DNA of 8,260 bases from contig DHAI01000011.1 in the NCBI GenBank assembly GCA_002397355.1, positions 17,786-26,045 on the forward strand, given 5' to 3'. Positions 1-7,364 of this stretch are shown here, in pieces. Origin of the DNA: Ruminococcaceae bacterium UBA4958 (GTDB taxonomy: Bacteria > Bacillota > Clostridia > Oscillospirales > Acutalibacteraceae). Position 1 is the stretch's first letter, and every line of letters starts with the position of its first letter. The notes under the pieces were generated by a model. It searched no databases, was not told the DNA's origin, and saw nothing but the letters and a program-made list of their open reading frames with translations. The position numbers and the translations under genes were made by a program.

Positions 1-13
1 CGGCGGGAAAGCA

Positions 14-42
14 TTGCAATCGGCTCATTCCAATGTTATCCT
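14..42 (+). promoter_or_regulatory. possible promoter of the rhamnosidase gene
   Basis: TTGCAA (14-19) and TATCCT (37-42) are separated by 17 bases. This is a fair sigma-A/sigma-70 match (four of six bases in each box) and would start transcription about 40 bases before the ATG at 91. The window starts only 13 bases upstream, so it cannot be ruled out that the gene is transcribed from further upstream as part of an operon. The match is modest and could be chance. Confidence 0.3.
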
Positions 43-90
43 TGTAACTGTCTTCACCCGATTTTGCAAAAGAAAGGATTTAAGGAAAGT

Positions 91-2061
91 ATGGCACAGG
101 CAAGATGGATCTGGTATCCGGGAGACTTCGAGATTTTTCACAGCAATCTGGTACATTCCCGGCGGGAGGATTTCGGCATCGAATATCCCCCGATGTGGAT
201 GCTTTTCAGCCCGTATCCCCGCGTCGATTTCAAGAAATACATCGAGAGCGCCGAGGACCGGACGATCCGGGTGCATTCCCGCTCCTACGGCATGGTGCTG
301 CTCGACGGCAGGCGTTACCCGCTGAACCGGGATTTCCACATCCCCGCGGGCAGCCACAACCTAACCGTGCGGCTGGCCGACACCAGCGGCCTGCCCTCCA
401 TCTTTATCGACGACCCGGTCTGCGCTACCGATTCCAGCTGGCTGGCCGGAAACGGTTCGGAAAACTTCTTCCCCGCCGGAGATTCCCCCGCCTATATTTC
501 CGCAGACGATACGCCGGAACGATTCGCCTTTTCCTATCAGGATATTTTTCCGGTGAGTACGGAGGAAACCGGAGGCGGAAAGCTCTATGATTTCGGAAGG
601 GAAACGTACGGCCCGGTCAGTCTGAGCGGCGTGGACCCGGAAGAAACCGTCTTCGTCTGCTACGGGGAGTCCCGCGAAGAGGCGACAGACTGGGACCGGG
701 CGTTCCTGCGCCAGACGCTGCGCGGAAGCAGCGAGTACCAGATGGTACCGCGGGCATTCCGCTTTCTGTTCATCCGAGCCGGAAAATCTTCCTATTCGCT
801 GCGCGCCCGCTACGAGTATCTGCCTCTGAAAGACATCGGCGATTTCCGCTGCGAGGATCCCCTCGTAAAAAAGATATGGGACGTTTGCTCCTATACCTTC
901 CACCTGAACAGCCGGGAGTTTTATCAGGATGGCATCAAGCGCGACCGGTGGGTCTGGTCCGGTGACAGCTACCAGTCTTTCAAGATCAACCTTTACCTGT
1001 ATTTCGACTCCGCTATGATCCGCCGCACCATCCTGGCGTTGCTGGGCAAGCCTCCTTACGAGCAGCACGTCAACACGATCAACGACTATACGCTGTACCT
1101 GATCGTCAGCATATGGGAGTATTACCGCGCCACCGGCGACGCCGGCTTCGTGCGGTTCATCCAGCCCCGCGTGAAAGCGCTGTATGACTTCGTGCTGGGC
1201 CGGCTGGACGGCGACGGTCTGATGATTGCACGCCCCGGCGACTGGATCTTCATCGACTGGTCCCCCATGGACAAAGACGGTCCTCTCTGCGCCGAGCAGA
1301 TCCTGCTTTGGGAAACGGCCGGCTGCATGGCCAAACTGGCGGAGCTGTGCGGTGAGCCTTCCGACGGTTACCGCCGCCAGGCCGGCGCCTTGAAAGCGAT
1401 GATCGAAGCGCGTTACTGGGACGGGGAGAAGGGCGCTTACATCGACAGCTACACTTCCGGCAAGCGCAACGTGACGCGCCACGCCAATATTTTCGCGATC
1501 CTGTATGACTTCGCCAGCAGCGAAAAAAAACGCAGCATCATGAAGAACGTGCTAAACAATCCGTCCGTCGCGCAGATCACCACGCCGTACTTTAAATTCT
1601 TCGAGCTGGACGCCCGCTGCAAGATGGGCGACCTCGCCTCGGCGCAGAGGCTGCTGACCTCCTACTGGGGAGGAATGCTGCAGGACGGCGCAACCAGCGT
1701 GTGGGAGCAATACGACCCCGCCGCAAAAGGCGCGGAGCACTATGCCATGTATGGGGATGCCTACGGCTGCTCCCTCTGCCACGCCTGGGGCAGCGGACCC
1801 ATCTACCTGCTGGGCCGGTACTGTCTGGGCGTGTCGCCCACCGACATCGCCTACCGCACCTTCCGGGTAGAGCCGCACGCCGGCCTGTACCGTGAGCTGC
1901 ACGGCTCCGTCCCCCTCCCGGACGGCAACGTCCGAGTCGATTACAAAAACGGCTCGCTGCGTGTCCTGGCCAGCCGCTCAGGCGGCACGCTGGTCGTCCA
2001 CGGCAGGGAGTATCCGCTGGAAAGCGGGGAACCGTTCAAGCTGAGTTGCAGCCTGACATAG
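91..2061 (+). CDS. GH78-type alpha-L-rhamnosidase, cytoplasmic
   Basis: Predicted inverting glycosidase that removes terminal alpha-L-rhamnose from oligosaccharides or glycosides; 656 residues. I place the start at ATG 91 because AAGGA (82-86) lies just upstream; an in-frame TTG at 64 would add nine residues. Residues 1 to about 260 look like beta-sandwich modules. An (alpha/alpha)6 barrel runs from about 265 to 580. It carries DGIKRDRWVWSGD (D280, D285, D292), GDWIFIDW (383-390), SVWEQYD with the candidate general base E539, and HAWGSGPIYLLGRY starting at H564. A C-terminal beta domain follows, with the family-typical FRVEPHAG. The usual Glu of the DxxxER..W.GD motif is Asp here (D285), a variant I believe is common in one GH78-like subgroup. 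There is no signal peptide, and the protein is shorter than many GH78 enzymes (often 700-1100 residues). Family is fairly sure; activity on rhamnose is inferred. Its GC content is somewhat lower than that of the downstream genes. Confidence 0.85.
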   Translation: MAQARWIWYPGDFEIFHSNLVHSRREDFGIEYPPMWMLFSPYPRVDFKKYIESAEDRTIRVHSRSYGMVLLDGRRYPLNRDFHIPAGSHNLTVRLADTSGLPSIFIDDPVCATDSSWLAGNGSENFFPAGDSPAYISADDTPERFAFSYQDIFPVSTEETGGGKLYDFGRETYGPVSLSGVDPEETVFVCYGESREEATDWDRAFLRQTLRGSSEYQMVPRAFRFLFIRAGKSSYSLRARYEYLPLKDIGDFRCEDPLVKKIWDVCSYTFHLNSREFYQDGIKRDRWVWSGDSYQSFKINLYLYFDSAMIRRTILALLGKPPYEQHVNTINDYTLYLIVSIWEYYRATGDAGFVRFIQPRVKALYDFVLGRLDGDGLMIARPGDWIFIDWSPMDKDGPLCAEQILLWETAGCMAKLAELCGEPSDGYRRQAGALKAMIEARYWDGEKGAYIDSYTSGKRNVTRHANIFAILYDFASSEKKRSIMKNVLNNPSVAQITTPYFKFFELDARCKMGDLASAQRLLTSYWGGMLQDGATSVWEQYDPAAKGAEHYAMYGDAYGCSLCHAWGSGPIYLLGRYCLGVSPTDIAYRTFRVEPHAGLYRELHGSVPLPDGNVRVDYKNGSLRVLASRSGGTLVVHGREYPLESGEPFKLSCSLT

Positions 2062-2337
2062 CCGGGGCGCTTCTTTCCGTCCAAAGCTCCTTTACAGCAA
2101 GTTTCCCCGCCGTAGACGAACACCCTGTGGATCGGTTTTCAAAAAACGGGAATAGCCTCCTGTTGCAGAATAAAATTATGACGGGGAGCTTTTTGCATAT
2201 CTGGAAATCATACAAAGGCAGGGCGCCGTTAAAATTTTTTAAATGACTGGGTTCGCCGTTTTATCGTCGGCAAGTTCAGATGTTCCACGCTCATGTAACG
2301 CTATTGTCACACCGAAAAAAAACCCTTGCCGCACCCC

Positions 2338-2366
2338 TTGTAAAACGGGGCGCGGCGAATTACAAT
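2338..2366 (+). promoter_or_regulatory. sigma-A-type promoter of the GH172-oxidoreductase operon
   Basis: TTGTAA (2338-2343, four of six to consensus) and TACAAT (2361-2366, five of six) are separated by exactly 17 bases. Transcription would start near 2373, giving a leader of about 75 bases before the ATG at 2449. The location in the only sizeable gap upstream of the operon supports it. Confidence 0.55.
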
Positions 2367-2433
2367 AAATGGGAATCGGCGGACGTCGCGCGCGGCGAAG
2401 CCGGCCGTTATCGATTGCTTCGACCAAATTGCA

Positions 2434-2441
2434 AGGGGAGG
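2434..2441 (+). promoter_or_regulatory. ribosome binding site of the GH172 gene
   Basis: AGGGGAGG lies seven bases before ATG 2449 and fixes the start. The overlapping frame that opens further left lacks such a site. Confidence 0.75.
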
Positions 2442-2448
2442 TTTCAAC

Positions 2449-3525
2449 ATGGAATTCGGATTCGGCGGAGGGCTGGACGGCCTGTTCCGGCTTGCGGACG
2501 AAAAGACGCGCTCCATATCGGCGGAAAACTTTACGGGCGAAAAAGGGCGCGCAGGCATGGCGGACGGGGGAACGGGCGCGCAGGCGGCGCGCGGCCTGGG
2601 GCGGGGCTGGAAGGTTTCGCCCAGCATCCTGGTGCAGGCGGGCGCGACGGCGGCGCTGGCCGAGATCGAGGGGCCGGGCGTGATCCGGCATATCTGGCTG
2701 ACCTGCGACCCGCGGAGCTGGCGCAGCTTCATCCTGCGGTTTTACTGGGACGGGGAAAAGACTCCCTCGGCGGAAGTGCCGCTCGGCGACTTTTTCTGCA
2801 ACGGCTGGTGCGAGAGGAGCAACGTCAGCTCCCTGCCCGTCGCCGTCAACCCGGCCGGCGGGATGAACAGCTACTGGCCGATGCCTTTCGGCCGCTCGGC
2901 ACGGATCACGGTGGAGAACCGCGGGCCGCAGCCCGAAGTGCTGTATTACCAGATCACCTACGCCCTCACGGCCGTCCCGGCCGACGCCGCCCGCTTCCAC
3001 GCGGCCTGGCGGCGGGACAATCCCCTGCCGTACGGGAGCGTCCACACCGTCCTCGACGGCGTTTCCGGCCGCGGTCAGTACGTGGGGACCTACCTGGCGT
3101 ACCAGCCGACCAACAGCGGCTGGTGGGGCGAAGGGGAGATCAAGTTTTACCTGGACGGCGACGGGGAGTTCCCGACCATCTGCGGCACCGGCACGGAGGA
3201 CTACTTCGGCGGGGCGTGGGACTGGGAACAGCCCAAGGGGCAGTACTGCACCTACTCGACGCCTTTCCTCGGCATGCACCAGCTCGTCCCGCCCGACGGG
3301 CTGTACCGCAGCCAGCAGCGCTTCGGGATGTACCGCTGGCATGTGCCGGACCCCATCCGGTTCGACAAGGATATCCGCGTGACCATCCAGTGCCTCGGCT
3401 GGCGCTCGCAGGGGCGGTATCTCCCGCTGACCGGCGACATCGCCACGACGGCGTTCTGGTACCAGGCCGAGCCGCATGCGCCCGGGCGTCCGCTGCCGGG
3501 CCCCGACGAACTGGAAGTGATCTAG
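2449..3525 (+). CDS. DUF2961 / GH172 family glycosidase
   Basis: A 358-residue protein of the DUF2961 family, now glycoside hydrolase family 172. Characterised members are a bifidobacterial difructose-dianhydride I synthase/hydrolase (alpha-fructofuranosidase type) and exo-acting alpha-D-arabinofuranosidases; they have a double jelly-roll fold and form oligomers. Recognisable parts are IRHIWLT and the ILRFYWDG strand, PLGDFFCNGW, the MNSYWPMPF loop, WWGEGEIKFYLDGD (225-238) and CGTGTEDYFGGAW (245-257). The carboxylates E228, E230 and E250 are the candidate catalytic pair region; I cannot assign nucleophile and acid/base without an alignment. The protein ends with the usual ATTAFWYQ strand and a short tail. 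No signal peptide is seen, so it probably acts on an imported oligosaccharide. It lies 53 bases before the oxidoreductase gene and is probably co-transcribed with it. Family is confident; whether the sugar is fructose, arabinose or another furanose is open. Confidence 0.88.
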   Translation: MEFGFGGGLDGLFRLADEKTRSISAENFTGEKGRAGMADGGTGAQAARGLGRGWKVSPSILVQAGATAALAEIEGPGVIRHIWLTCDPRSWRSFILRFYWDGEKTPSAEVPLGDFFCNGWCERSNVSSLPVAVNPAGGMNSYWPMPFGRSARITVENRGPQPEVLYYQITYALTAVPADAARFHAAWRRDNPLPYGSVHTVLDGVSGRGQYVGTYLAYQPTNSGWWGEGEIKFYLDGDGEFPTICGTGTEDYFGGAWDWEQPKGQYCTYSTPFLGMHQLVPPDGLYRSQQRFGMYRWHVPDPIRFDKDIRVTIQCLGWRSQGRYLPLTGDIATTAFWYQAEPHAPGRPLPGPDELEVI

Positions 3526-3566
3526 CGAAACGGGAGGAACTTGCGTCTGTTCTATTAAAAATATAC

Positions 3567-3572
3567 GGAGGG
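3567..3572 (+). promoter_or_regulatory. ribosome binding site that sets the oxidoreductase start
   Basis: GGAGGG lies six bases before ATG 3579. The same frame stays open far upstream (to 2280), but only because it shadows the GC-rich GH172 gene; this site and the start of the Rossmann fold place the true start at 3579. Confidence 0.8.
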
Positions 3573-3578
3573 TATCAA

Positions 3579-4523
3579 ATGCTGAAAATTGGACTGGTCG
3601 GCGTCGGCGGAATCAGCGGCGCGCATATCCCCGCGTGGGACGCCATGGAGGAAACGGAGCTGACGGCGCTGTGCGACATCCGCCCCGGGCAGATGGAAAA
3701 ATATCCCGGGAAGCGCCGTTACACGGATTTTGACAAGATGCTGGAGAACGAGGAGCTCGACATCCTCGACATCTGTTTGCCCACCTATCTCCACGCGGAT
3801 TTCGCCGTGAAGGCGCTGGAGCGCGGAATCAACGTGATCTGCGAAAAGCCGATCTCCCTGAACGAGGAGGATGTGGCGCGCGTTTACGGCGCGGCGGAAA
3901 AGCGCCATGTGAAGTTCATGGTCGCGCAGGTCCTGCGCTTCTGGCCGGAATACGAGCTGGTCAGGCGGATCTATGAGAGCGGAAAATACGGCGCGCTGCT
4001 TTCCGGCTCCATGAGCCGCCTCGGCTGCCGCCCGAAATGGAGCTGGGACGGCTGGATGCTGGACGAAAAGCGCAGCGGCCTCGTCCCGTTCGACCTGCAT
4101 ATCCACGACCTCGATTTCCTGGTCTACGCGTTCGGCGCGCCGAAAAAGGCGACCAGCTTCCGCGCGAAGCGCCCGGAGCAGGACTATATCAACGCGGTCT
4201 ACGAGTTCGGCGGGTTTTTCGTCACGACGCAGGCCTCCTGGTTCGCCGCGCCCTACCCGTTCGGCGCGGGCTTCCTCTTTCAGTTCGAGAAAGCCGTCGC
4301 CGCCTACGAGGGCGGAAAGCTGACCGTCTACGAACAGAACGGCAAGGTGATCGAGAACGCCGCGGCCGGACCGGAAAAGTCCGGCGTGATCAACCTCCCC
4401 ACGACGAACGCGTACGCGAACGAGATCCGCTACTTTACCGACTGCGTCCTCCGGGACGAGCCCGCCGACAAGGTGAAGCCGGAGCAGCTCGAAACCGTGA
4501 TCCGTCTTCTGCACAGGCTGTGA
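3579..4523 (+). CDS. Gfo/Idh/MocA family NAD(P)-dependent oxidoreductase
   Basis: A 314-residue soluble dehydrogenase of the glucose-fructose oxidoreductase/inositol dehydrogenase family. These enzymes oxidise or reduce a hydroxyl of a sugar, inositol or sugar derivative with NAD(P). The N-terminal Rossmann fold has MLKIGLVGVGGISGAH (dinucleotide-binding glycines G8, G10/G11, G14) and an acidic residue after strand 2 (ALCDIRP), favouring NAD. CEKPISLN (E89-K90-P91) carries the family lysine. DLHIHDLDF (172-180) fits the usual D..GxHxxD catalytic region, with D172 and H176 as candidate catalytic residues and His174 replacing the common Gly. At 314 residues it is shorter than many members (about 330-390), stopping right after the last helix (ETVIRLL); I see no clear frameshift continuation. 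It follows the GH172 gene by 53 bases with no terminator between, so it probably processes a sugar released by that enzyme. The substrate is unknown. Confidence 0.9.
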   Translation: MLKIGLVGVGGISGAHIPAWDAMEETELTALCDIRPGQMEKYPGKRRYTDFDKMLENEELDILDICLPTYLHADFAVKALERGINVICEKPISLNEEDVARVYGAAEKRHVKFMVAQVLRFWPEYELVRRIYESGKYGALLSGSMSRLGCRPKWSWDGWMLDEKRSGLVPFDLHIHDLDFLVYAFGAPKKATSFRAKRPEQDYINAVYEFGGFFVTTQASWFAAPYPFGAGFLFQFEKAVAAYEGGKLTVYEQNGKVIENAAAGPEKSGVINLPTTNAYANEIRYFTDCVLRDEPADKVKPEQLETVIRLLHRL

Positions 4524-4558
4524 CCGCCCCGGCGCGGGTAAAAGGCAGCGAAAAAGAA

Positions 4559-4602
4559 AGCGCGCTCCGGGGGCCTGGGAAGGCCGCCGAAGCGCGCTTT
4601 TT
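4559..4602. terminator. bidirectional hairpin terminator between convergent genes
   Basis: AGCGCGCT at 4559-4566 pairs with AGCGCGCT at 4591-4598. An inner stem GGCCT (4572-4576) / AGGCC (4581-4585) closes a four-base loop. T5 follows on the + side, and an A-rich tract on the left gives a T-rich tail on the - strand. It therefore fits both the + operon ending at 4523 and the - GH3 gene ending at 4628. Confidence 0.8.
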
Positions 4603-4627
4603 ATCATGTCTTTTCCGTCGGGATTTT

Positions 4628-7183
4628 TTATCGGGGGGAGACGCGGGATTCGGCGCCGCGGAGTTGCTCCCCGTAGGCGCGCGCGCCCTCGTACCGGTTG
4701 GATTGCAGGACGATGTTGATTACGCGCGCGGCGCAGCGCTCCAGGTCCTCCCGCTTCAGCGTGCCGGCGGCCAGCTCCGCCCGCAGATTGTCGAAATCGA
4801 CGGGGCTGCCCGGCATCACCAGGTCGTTCCCGGCCCGCACGCAGCCGGCGGCGGTGCAGTCCGCCCCGTGCTCCGTCGTCGTCCAGTCCGTCATGATCAG
4901 GCCGCGGAAACCCCATTCGCGCCGCGCGATCCCGGTGCAGAGGCCGCGGTTGTTGGCCGCGTGGACGCCGTTCACCAGATTGTAGCTGGTCATGATCGCC
5001 ATGGGCTGCGCGGAGCGCACCGCGATCTCGAACCCTTTAAGGTAGATCTCCCGCAGGGCCCGCTCCGAGACGACGCTGTCCGAGCCCATGCGGTTGTCCT
5101 CCTGACTGTTGCACGCGAAATGCTTGATCGTCGTCCCGCAGCCGGCCTCGCTCTGGACGCCCGCCGTGATCGCGGCCGCCATGACGCCGGAAAGGAGCGG
5201 GTCCTCCGAATAATACTCGAAATTGCGCCCGCAGAGCGGGTTGCGGTGGATGTTCATCCCCGGCGCGAGCCAGAGCGTCACGCCGAAGTCCTGCATCTCC
5301 CCGCCGACCATGCGGCCGGCCTCGCGGAGCAGGCCGGCGTCCCACGTCTGGGCCAGCAGCGTTCCGACCGGGATCGCCGTGCAGTACTGGTAATGCCGCG
5401 TGCCGGCGGGACGGTCCGGCCCACCGGCGAAGAGGCCGCGCTCGAAGCTCGCCAGGAACGGCATCGGGACGATTTTGCCGTCCGCAACGTCGTAGTGCGG
5501 GTTGAGCCTCAGCCCGGCGGGGCCGTCGGCCAGCACGATGGACGCGAGGCCCTTCCCCTGCTCGCAGGAGCCGGTCTCCCCGGCCGCGCCCGGCACGCTG
5601 ATCCCCGCCGAGCCCAGGTTGCTTCCCTGGGCCCTGCCCGGGTCCCCGACGACGAGCCGGATCAGTTCGTCGTCCGTCAGCTCCCGCGCCAGCCGGCCGG
5701 CCTCTCCGCCGGCCGTTTGCGCGGGCTCCGAGTAATCCGCGGTCTCCGCGGCGATCTCATCCGCCCGGATTTCCACGGTCTGCGCGACGCCGCGGTCTTT
5801 CCACTCCGCGTACCTCGCCGCGCGGGTTCCGGCGTCCTGGGAAAGCTCCCGCGGCTTTTCTTTCGGCGCGCAGAGGTTCCGCGTTTTTACCGTCACGGCG
5901 CGCCGGTCGAGCCGGAGCATGTACGTCAGGCGGGAGCCGCCCAGCGAATCGCCGATCCAAACGCCGTAGCCGCCCGGCTCCAGGACCCACCCCGGCTCGG
6001 CCTCGTCGTAAGAGGCGAGCCGGCGGAGCGGGAAGCCGATCTTCATCCGCTGCGACTCCCCGGGCTGCAGGAGCTTCGTCTTGCCGAAGGCGGCCAGCCT
6101 GCGGAACTCCTTTTCCAGCTTTCCGTCCGGGCAGGAGGCGTAGATCTGCACGACCTCGCGCCCGGCGGCGTCCCCGGTGTTCCGGACCTCCACGTCGGCC
6201 TCCACCCGCGGCCCGCCGCCGTTCCCGCGGACGGAGACGCCCCGCGCCGCGATTTCAAACGTCGTGTAGGACAGGCCGTAGCCGAAGCCGTAGCGCGCCG
6301 GGACCGAAAACGTGTCGAAGTAGCGGTATCCGACGTAGATGCCTTCCCCGTACCGCTCCGTCGCCGTGTCCCCGTCGTTGTGCGAGAAGGTTTCGGAGCT
6401 TGGGTAATCCCCGTAGCGAAACGCCCAGGTGTCCGTCAGCTTCCCGGAGAAGTTCGCTTTCCCGGAGACCAGGTCGGCCAGGGCGTTCCCGCCCTCGGTC
6501 CCCGCCTGCGACATCTGGATCAGCCCGAGGATGTTGGGGTGGGCGTCGAGGAACGACAGGTCCACCGGGCCGCCGGCGTTGAGCACGACGACGACCTTCC
6601 CGTAAGCGGCGCAGACACCGTCGAGCAGTTTCTCCTCTTCCGGGCTCAGGCGGTAGTCCCCCGGGGCGTCGGACCGGTCGGCGCCCTCGCCGGCGATCCT
6701 GCTCAGAATGAAGAAAGCCGTGTCCGCGTCCGTCTTTTCCACGGGCCCGCCGACCGGGAAGCGGAACGGCGACCGGGCGTAGACGTTGAAGGCCTCCTCG
6801 ACTCCCGCGTCCTTTACCGCCCGCACGATGCCGTCGCGCCATTCGAGGCGCTTCCGCTCGAACAGGCGGTCGTAATCCGCGATCCATTTCTCCGTGGTGA
6901 TCTCGAACCCGGCGTTTTTCAGTCCCTCGCAGACGCTGACGTCCCTGCGGCTGTTCACGTCGCCCGAGCCGGTGCCGCCCTTGACCGTTTTGGACGCGCC
7001 CGCGCCGTAAAGGGCCACCCGGCTGCCTTCCCGCAGGGGCAGAACGCGCCCCTCGTTCTTCAGCAGCACCATGCCCTCGGCGGCGAAGCGCCTCGCCAGC
7101 CCGCGGTTTTTCCGTTCCCGTTCGCTTTCTTCGGGCGAAACGGCGCCGGGAAACCGGCGGGCCTTCATTTTTTTCAGGATCAT
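4628..7183 (-). CDS. GH3 beta-glycosidase with permuted domain order
   Basis: An 851-residue retaining beta-glycosidase (beta-glucosidase or beta-xylosidase type). The domain order is reversed from the usual GH3. The alpha/beta sandwich (GH3 C-domain) comes first, about 28-310, with [11 protein letters not shown] carrying the candidate acid/base E166 and ending at [10 protein letters not shown] (301-310). A fibronectin-III-like domain follows (about 311-425), then a linker (about 425-495), and then the TIM-barrel GH3 N-domain (about 495-830) with LADGPAGLR (D553), KHFACN (K687-H688) and IMTDW with nucleophile D766. This arrangement is known from ruminal clostridia such as Ruminococcus albus. 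The start at 7183 is chosen because AGGAGGG lies seven bases upstream; the frame stays open further upstream but composition and lack of homology argue against an extension. An ATG at 7190 belongs to another frame. No signal peptide is seen, so it is probably cytoplasmic. It faces the GH172 operon across a shared terminator. Sugar specificity cannot be read from sequence. Confidence 0.92.
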   Translation of the reverse strand: MILKKMKARRFPGAVSPEESERERKNRGLARRFAAEGMVLLKNEGRVLPLREGSRVALYGAGASKTVKGGTGSGDVNSRRDVSVCEGLKNAGFEITTEKWIADYDRLFERKRLEWRDGIVRAVKDAGVEEAFNVYARSPFRFPVGGPVEKTDADTAFFILSRIAGEGADRSDAPGDYRLSPEEEKLLDGVCAAYGKVVVVLNAGGPVDLSFLDAHPNILGLIQMSQAGTEGGNALADLVSGKANFSGKLTDTWAFRYGDYPSSETFSHNDGDTATERYGEGIYVGYRYFDTFSVPARYGFGYGLSYTTFEIAARGVSVRGNGGGPRVEADVEVRNTGDAAGREVVQIYASCPDGKLEKEFRRLAAFGKTKLLQPGESQRMKIGFPLRRLASYDEAEPGWVLEPGGYGVWIGDSLGGSRLTYMLRLDRRAVTVKTRNLCAPKEKPRELSQDAGTRAARYAEWKDRGVAQTVEIRADEIAAETADYSEPAQTAGGEAGRLARELTDDELIRLVVGDPGRAQGSNLGSAGISVPGAAGETGSCEQGKGLASIVLADGPAGLRLNPHYDVADGKIVPMPFLASFERGLFAGGPDRPAGTRHYQYCTAIPVGTLLAQTWDAGLLREAGRMVGGEMQDFGVTLWLAPGMNIHRNPLCGRNFEYYSEDPLLSGVMAAAITAGVQSEAGCGTTIKHFACNSQEDNRMGSDSVVSERALREIYLKGFEIAVRSAQPMAIMTSYNLVNGVHAANNRGLCTGIARREWGFRGLIMTDWTTTEHGADCTAAGCVRAGNDLVMPGSPVDFDNLRAELAAGTLKREDLERCAARVINIVLQSNRYEGARAYGEQLRGAESRVSPR

Positions 7184-7190
7184 CGGACAT

Positions 7191-7197
7191 CCCTCCT
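7191..7197 (-). promoter_or_regulatory. ribosome binding site of the GH3 gene
   Basis: On the - strand AGGAGGG lies seven bases before ATG 7183. It also sits just before the ATG at 7190, but with no spacer, so 7183 is favoured. It falls in the 31-base gap after the stop of the upstream gene tail, which suggests the two genes were once in one operon. Confidence 0.75.
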
Positions 7198-7214
7198 GTC
7201 TGTCTCCATCAAGC

Positions 7215-7361
7215 TTATTCCGGGATGAAAGGAAAAATTTGCCCCGACCGGGACGCGCCCTCTTTGAAGACGTTCCATTTGCTCCGGATCTCCGGCATGC
7301 CGCCCAGCGGGATCGTGCGGCGATCTCGGGGGCCGGCTCGCCGGCGGCCAGCACGTTCGGG
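7215..7361 (-). pseudogene. C-terminal tail of an unidentified protein, cut at the junction
   Basis: The - strand frame ending at TAA 7217-7215 reads 33 protein-like residues from 7316, including [19 protein letters not shown] and ending IFPFIPE. Its third codon positions are mostly G or C, like the neighbouring GH3 gene, whereas the opposite-strand frame here is not. Upstream of about 7320 this frame becomes arginine-rich and implausible. A different - frame, which reads [12 protein letters not shown], looks better there, so a one- or two-base frameshift (mutation or sequencing error) near 7316-7325 is possible. The coding signal stops at about 7360, where foreign-looking DNA begins, so most of the gene is missing. 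It ends 31 bases before the GH3 start on the same strand. I do not recognise the family; a role in the same sugar pathway is only inferred from position. Confidence 0.45.
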
Positions 7362-7364
7362 TGC

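Larger units (their letters stand above)
2062..2448. other. intergenic region between rhamnosidase and GH172 operon
   Basis: This 387-base gap has no convincing gene on either strand; the long open frames across it have poor composition and no ribosome binding site. It is richer in A and T than its flanks, with a T6 run near 2236, but I find no clean hairpin terminator for the upstream gene. The right third holds the promoter at 2338-2366 and a GC-rich leader of about 75 bases. I looked for a catabolite-repression (cre) site and for a clear operator palindrome and found none that holds up. Confidence 0.7.

Noticed and set aside
361..1482. 373-codon open frame on the - strand
   Set aside because: Antisense to the rhamnosidase gene, with no domain-like pattern.
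2219..2242. possible terminator ending in the T6 run after the rhamnosidase gene
   Set aside because: No adequate stem precedes the T run.
2291..2312. possible catabolite-repression (cre) or operator palindrome near ATGTAACGC
   Set aside because: The central CG is out of register with the cre consensus and the half-sites are not symmetric.
2239..3477. 412-codon open frame on the - strand
   Set aside because: Antisense to the GH172 gene, low-complexity, with no motif and no ribosome binding site.
2280..3578. upstream extension of the oxidoreductase frame to an ATG at 2280
   Set aside because: The stretch overlaps the GH172 gene in another frame, is compositionally arginine-rich, and the Rossmann fold and ribosome binding site both begin at 3579.
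3555..4916. 453-codon open frame on the - strand
   Set aside because: Spans the oxidoreductase gene, the terminator and the end of GH3 out of frame; an artefact of high GC.
4037..7228. 1063-codon open frame on the + strand opposite the GH3 gene
   Set aside because: It is arginine- and alanine-rich, lacks recognisable domains and lies antisense to a well-supported GH3 gene. Long antisense frames are expected in DNA of about 70% GC.
7201..7362. + strand frame leading into the ATPase fragment as its real N-terminus
   Set aside because: It lacks Walker A and Q-loop features, has less GC-biased third positions than the opposite strand, and the frame continues back antisense through GH3.
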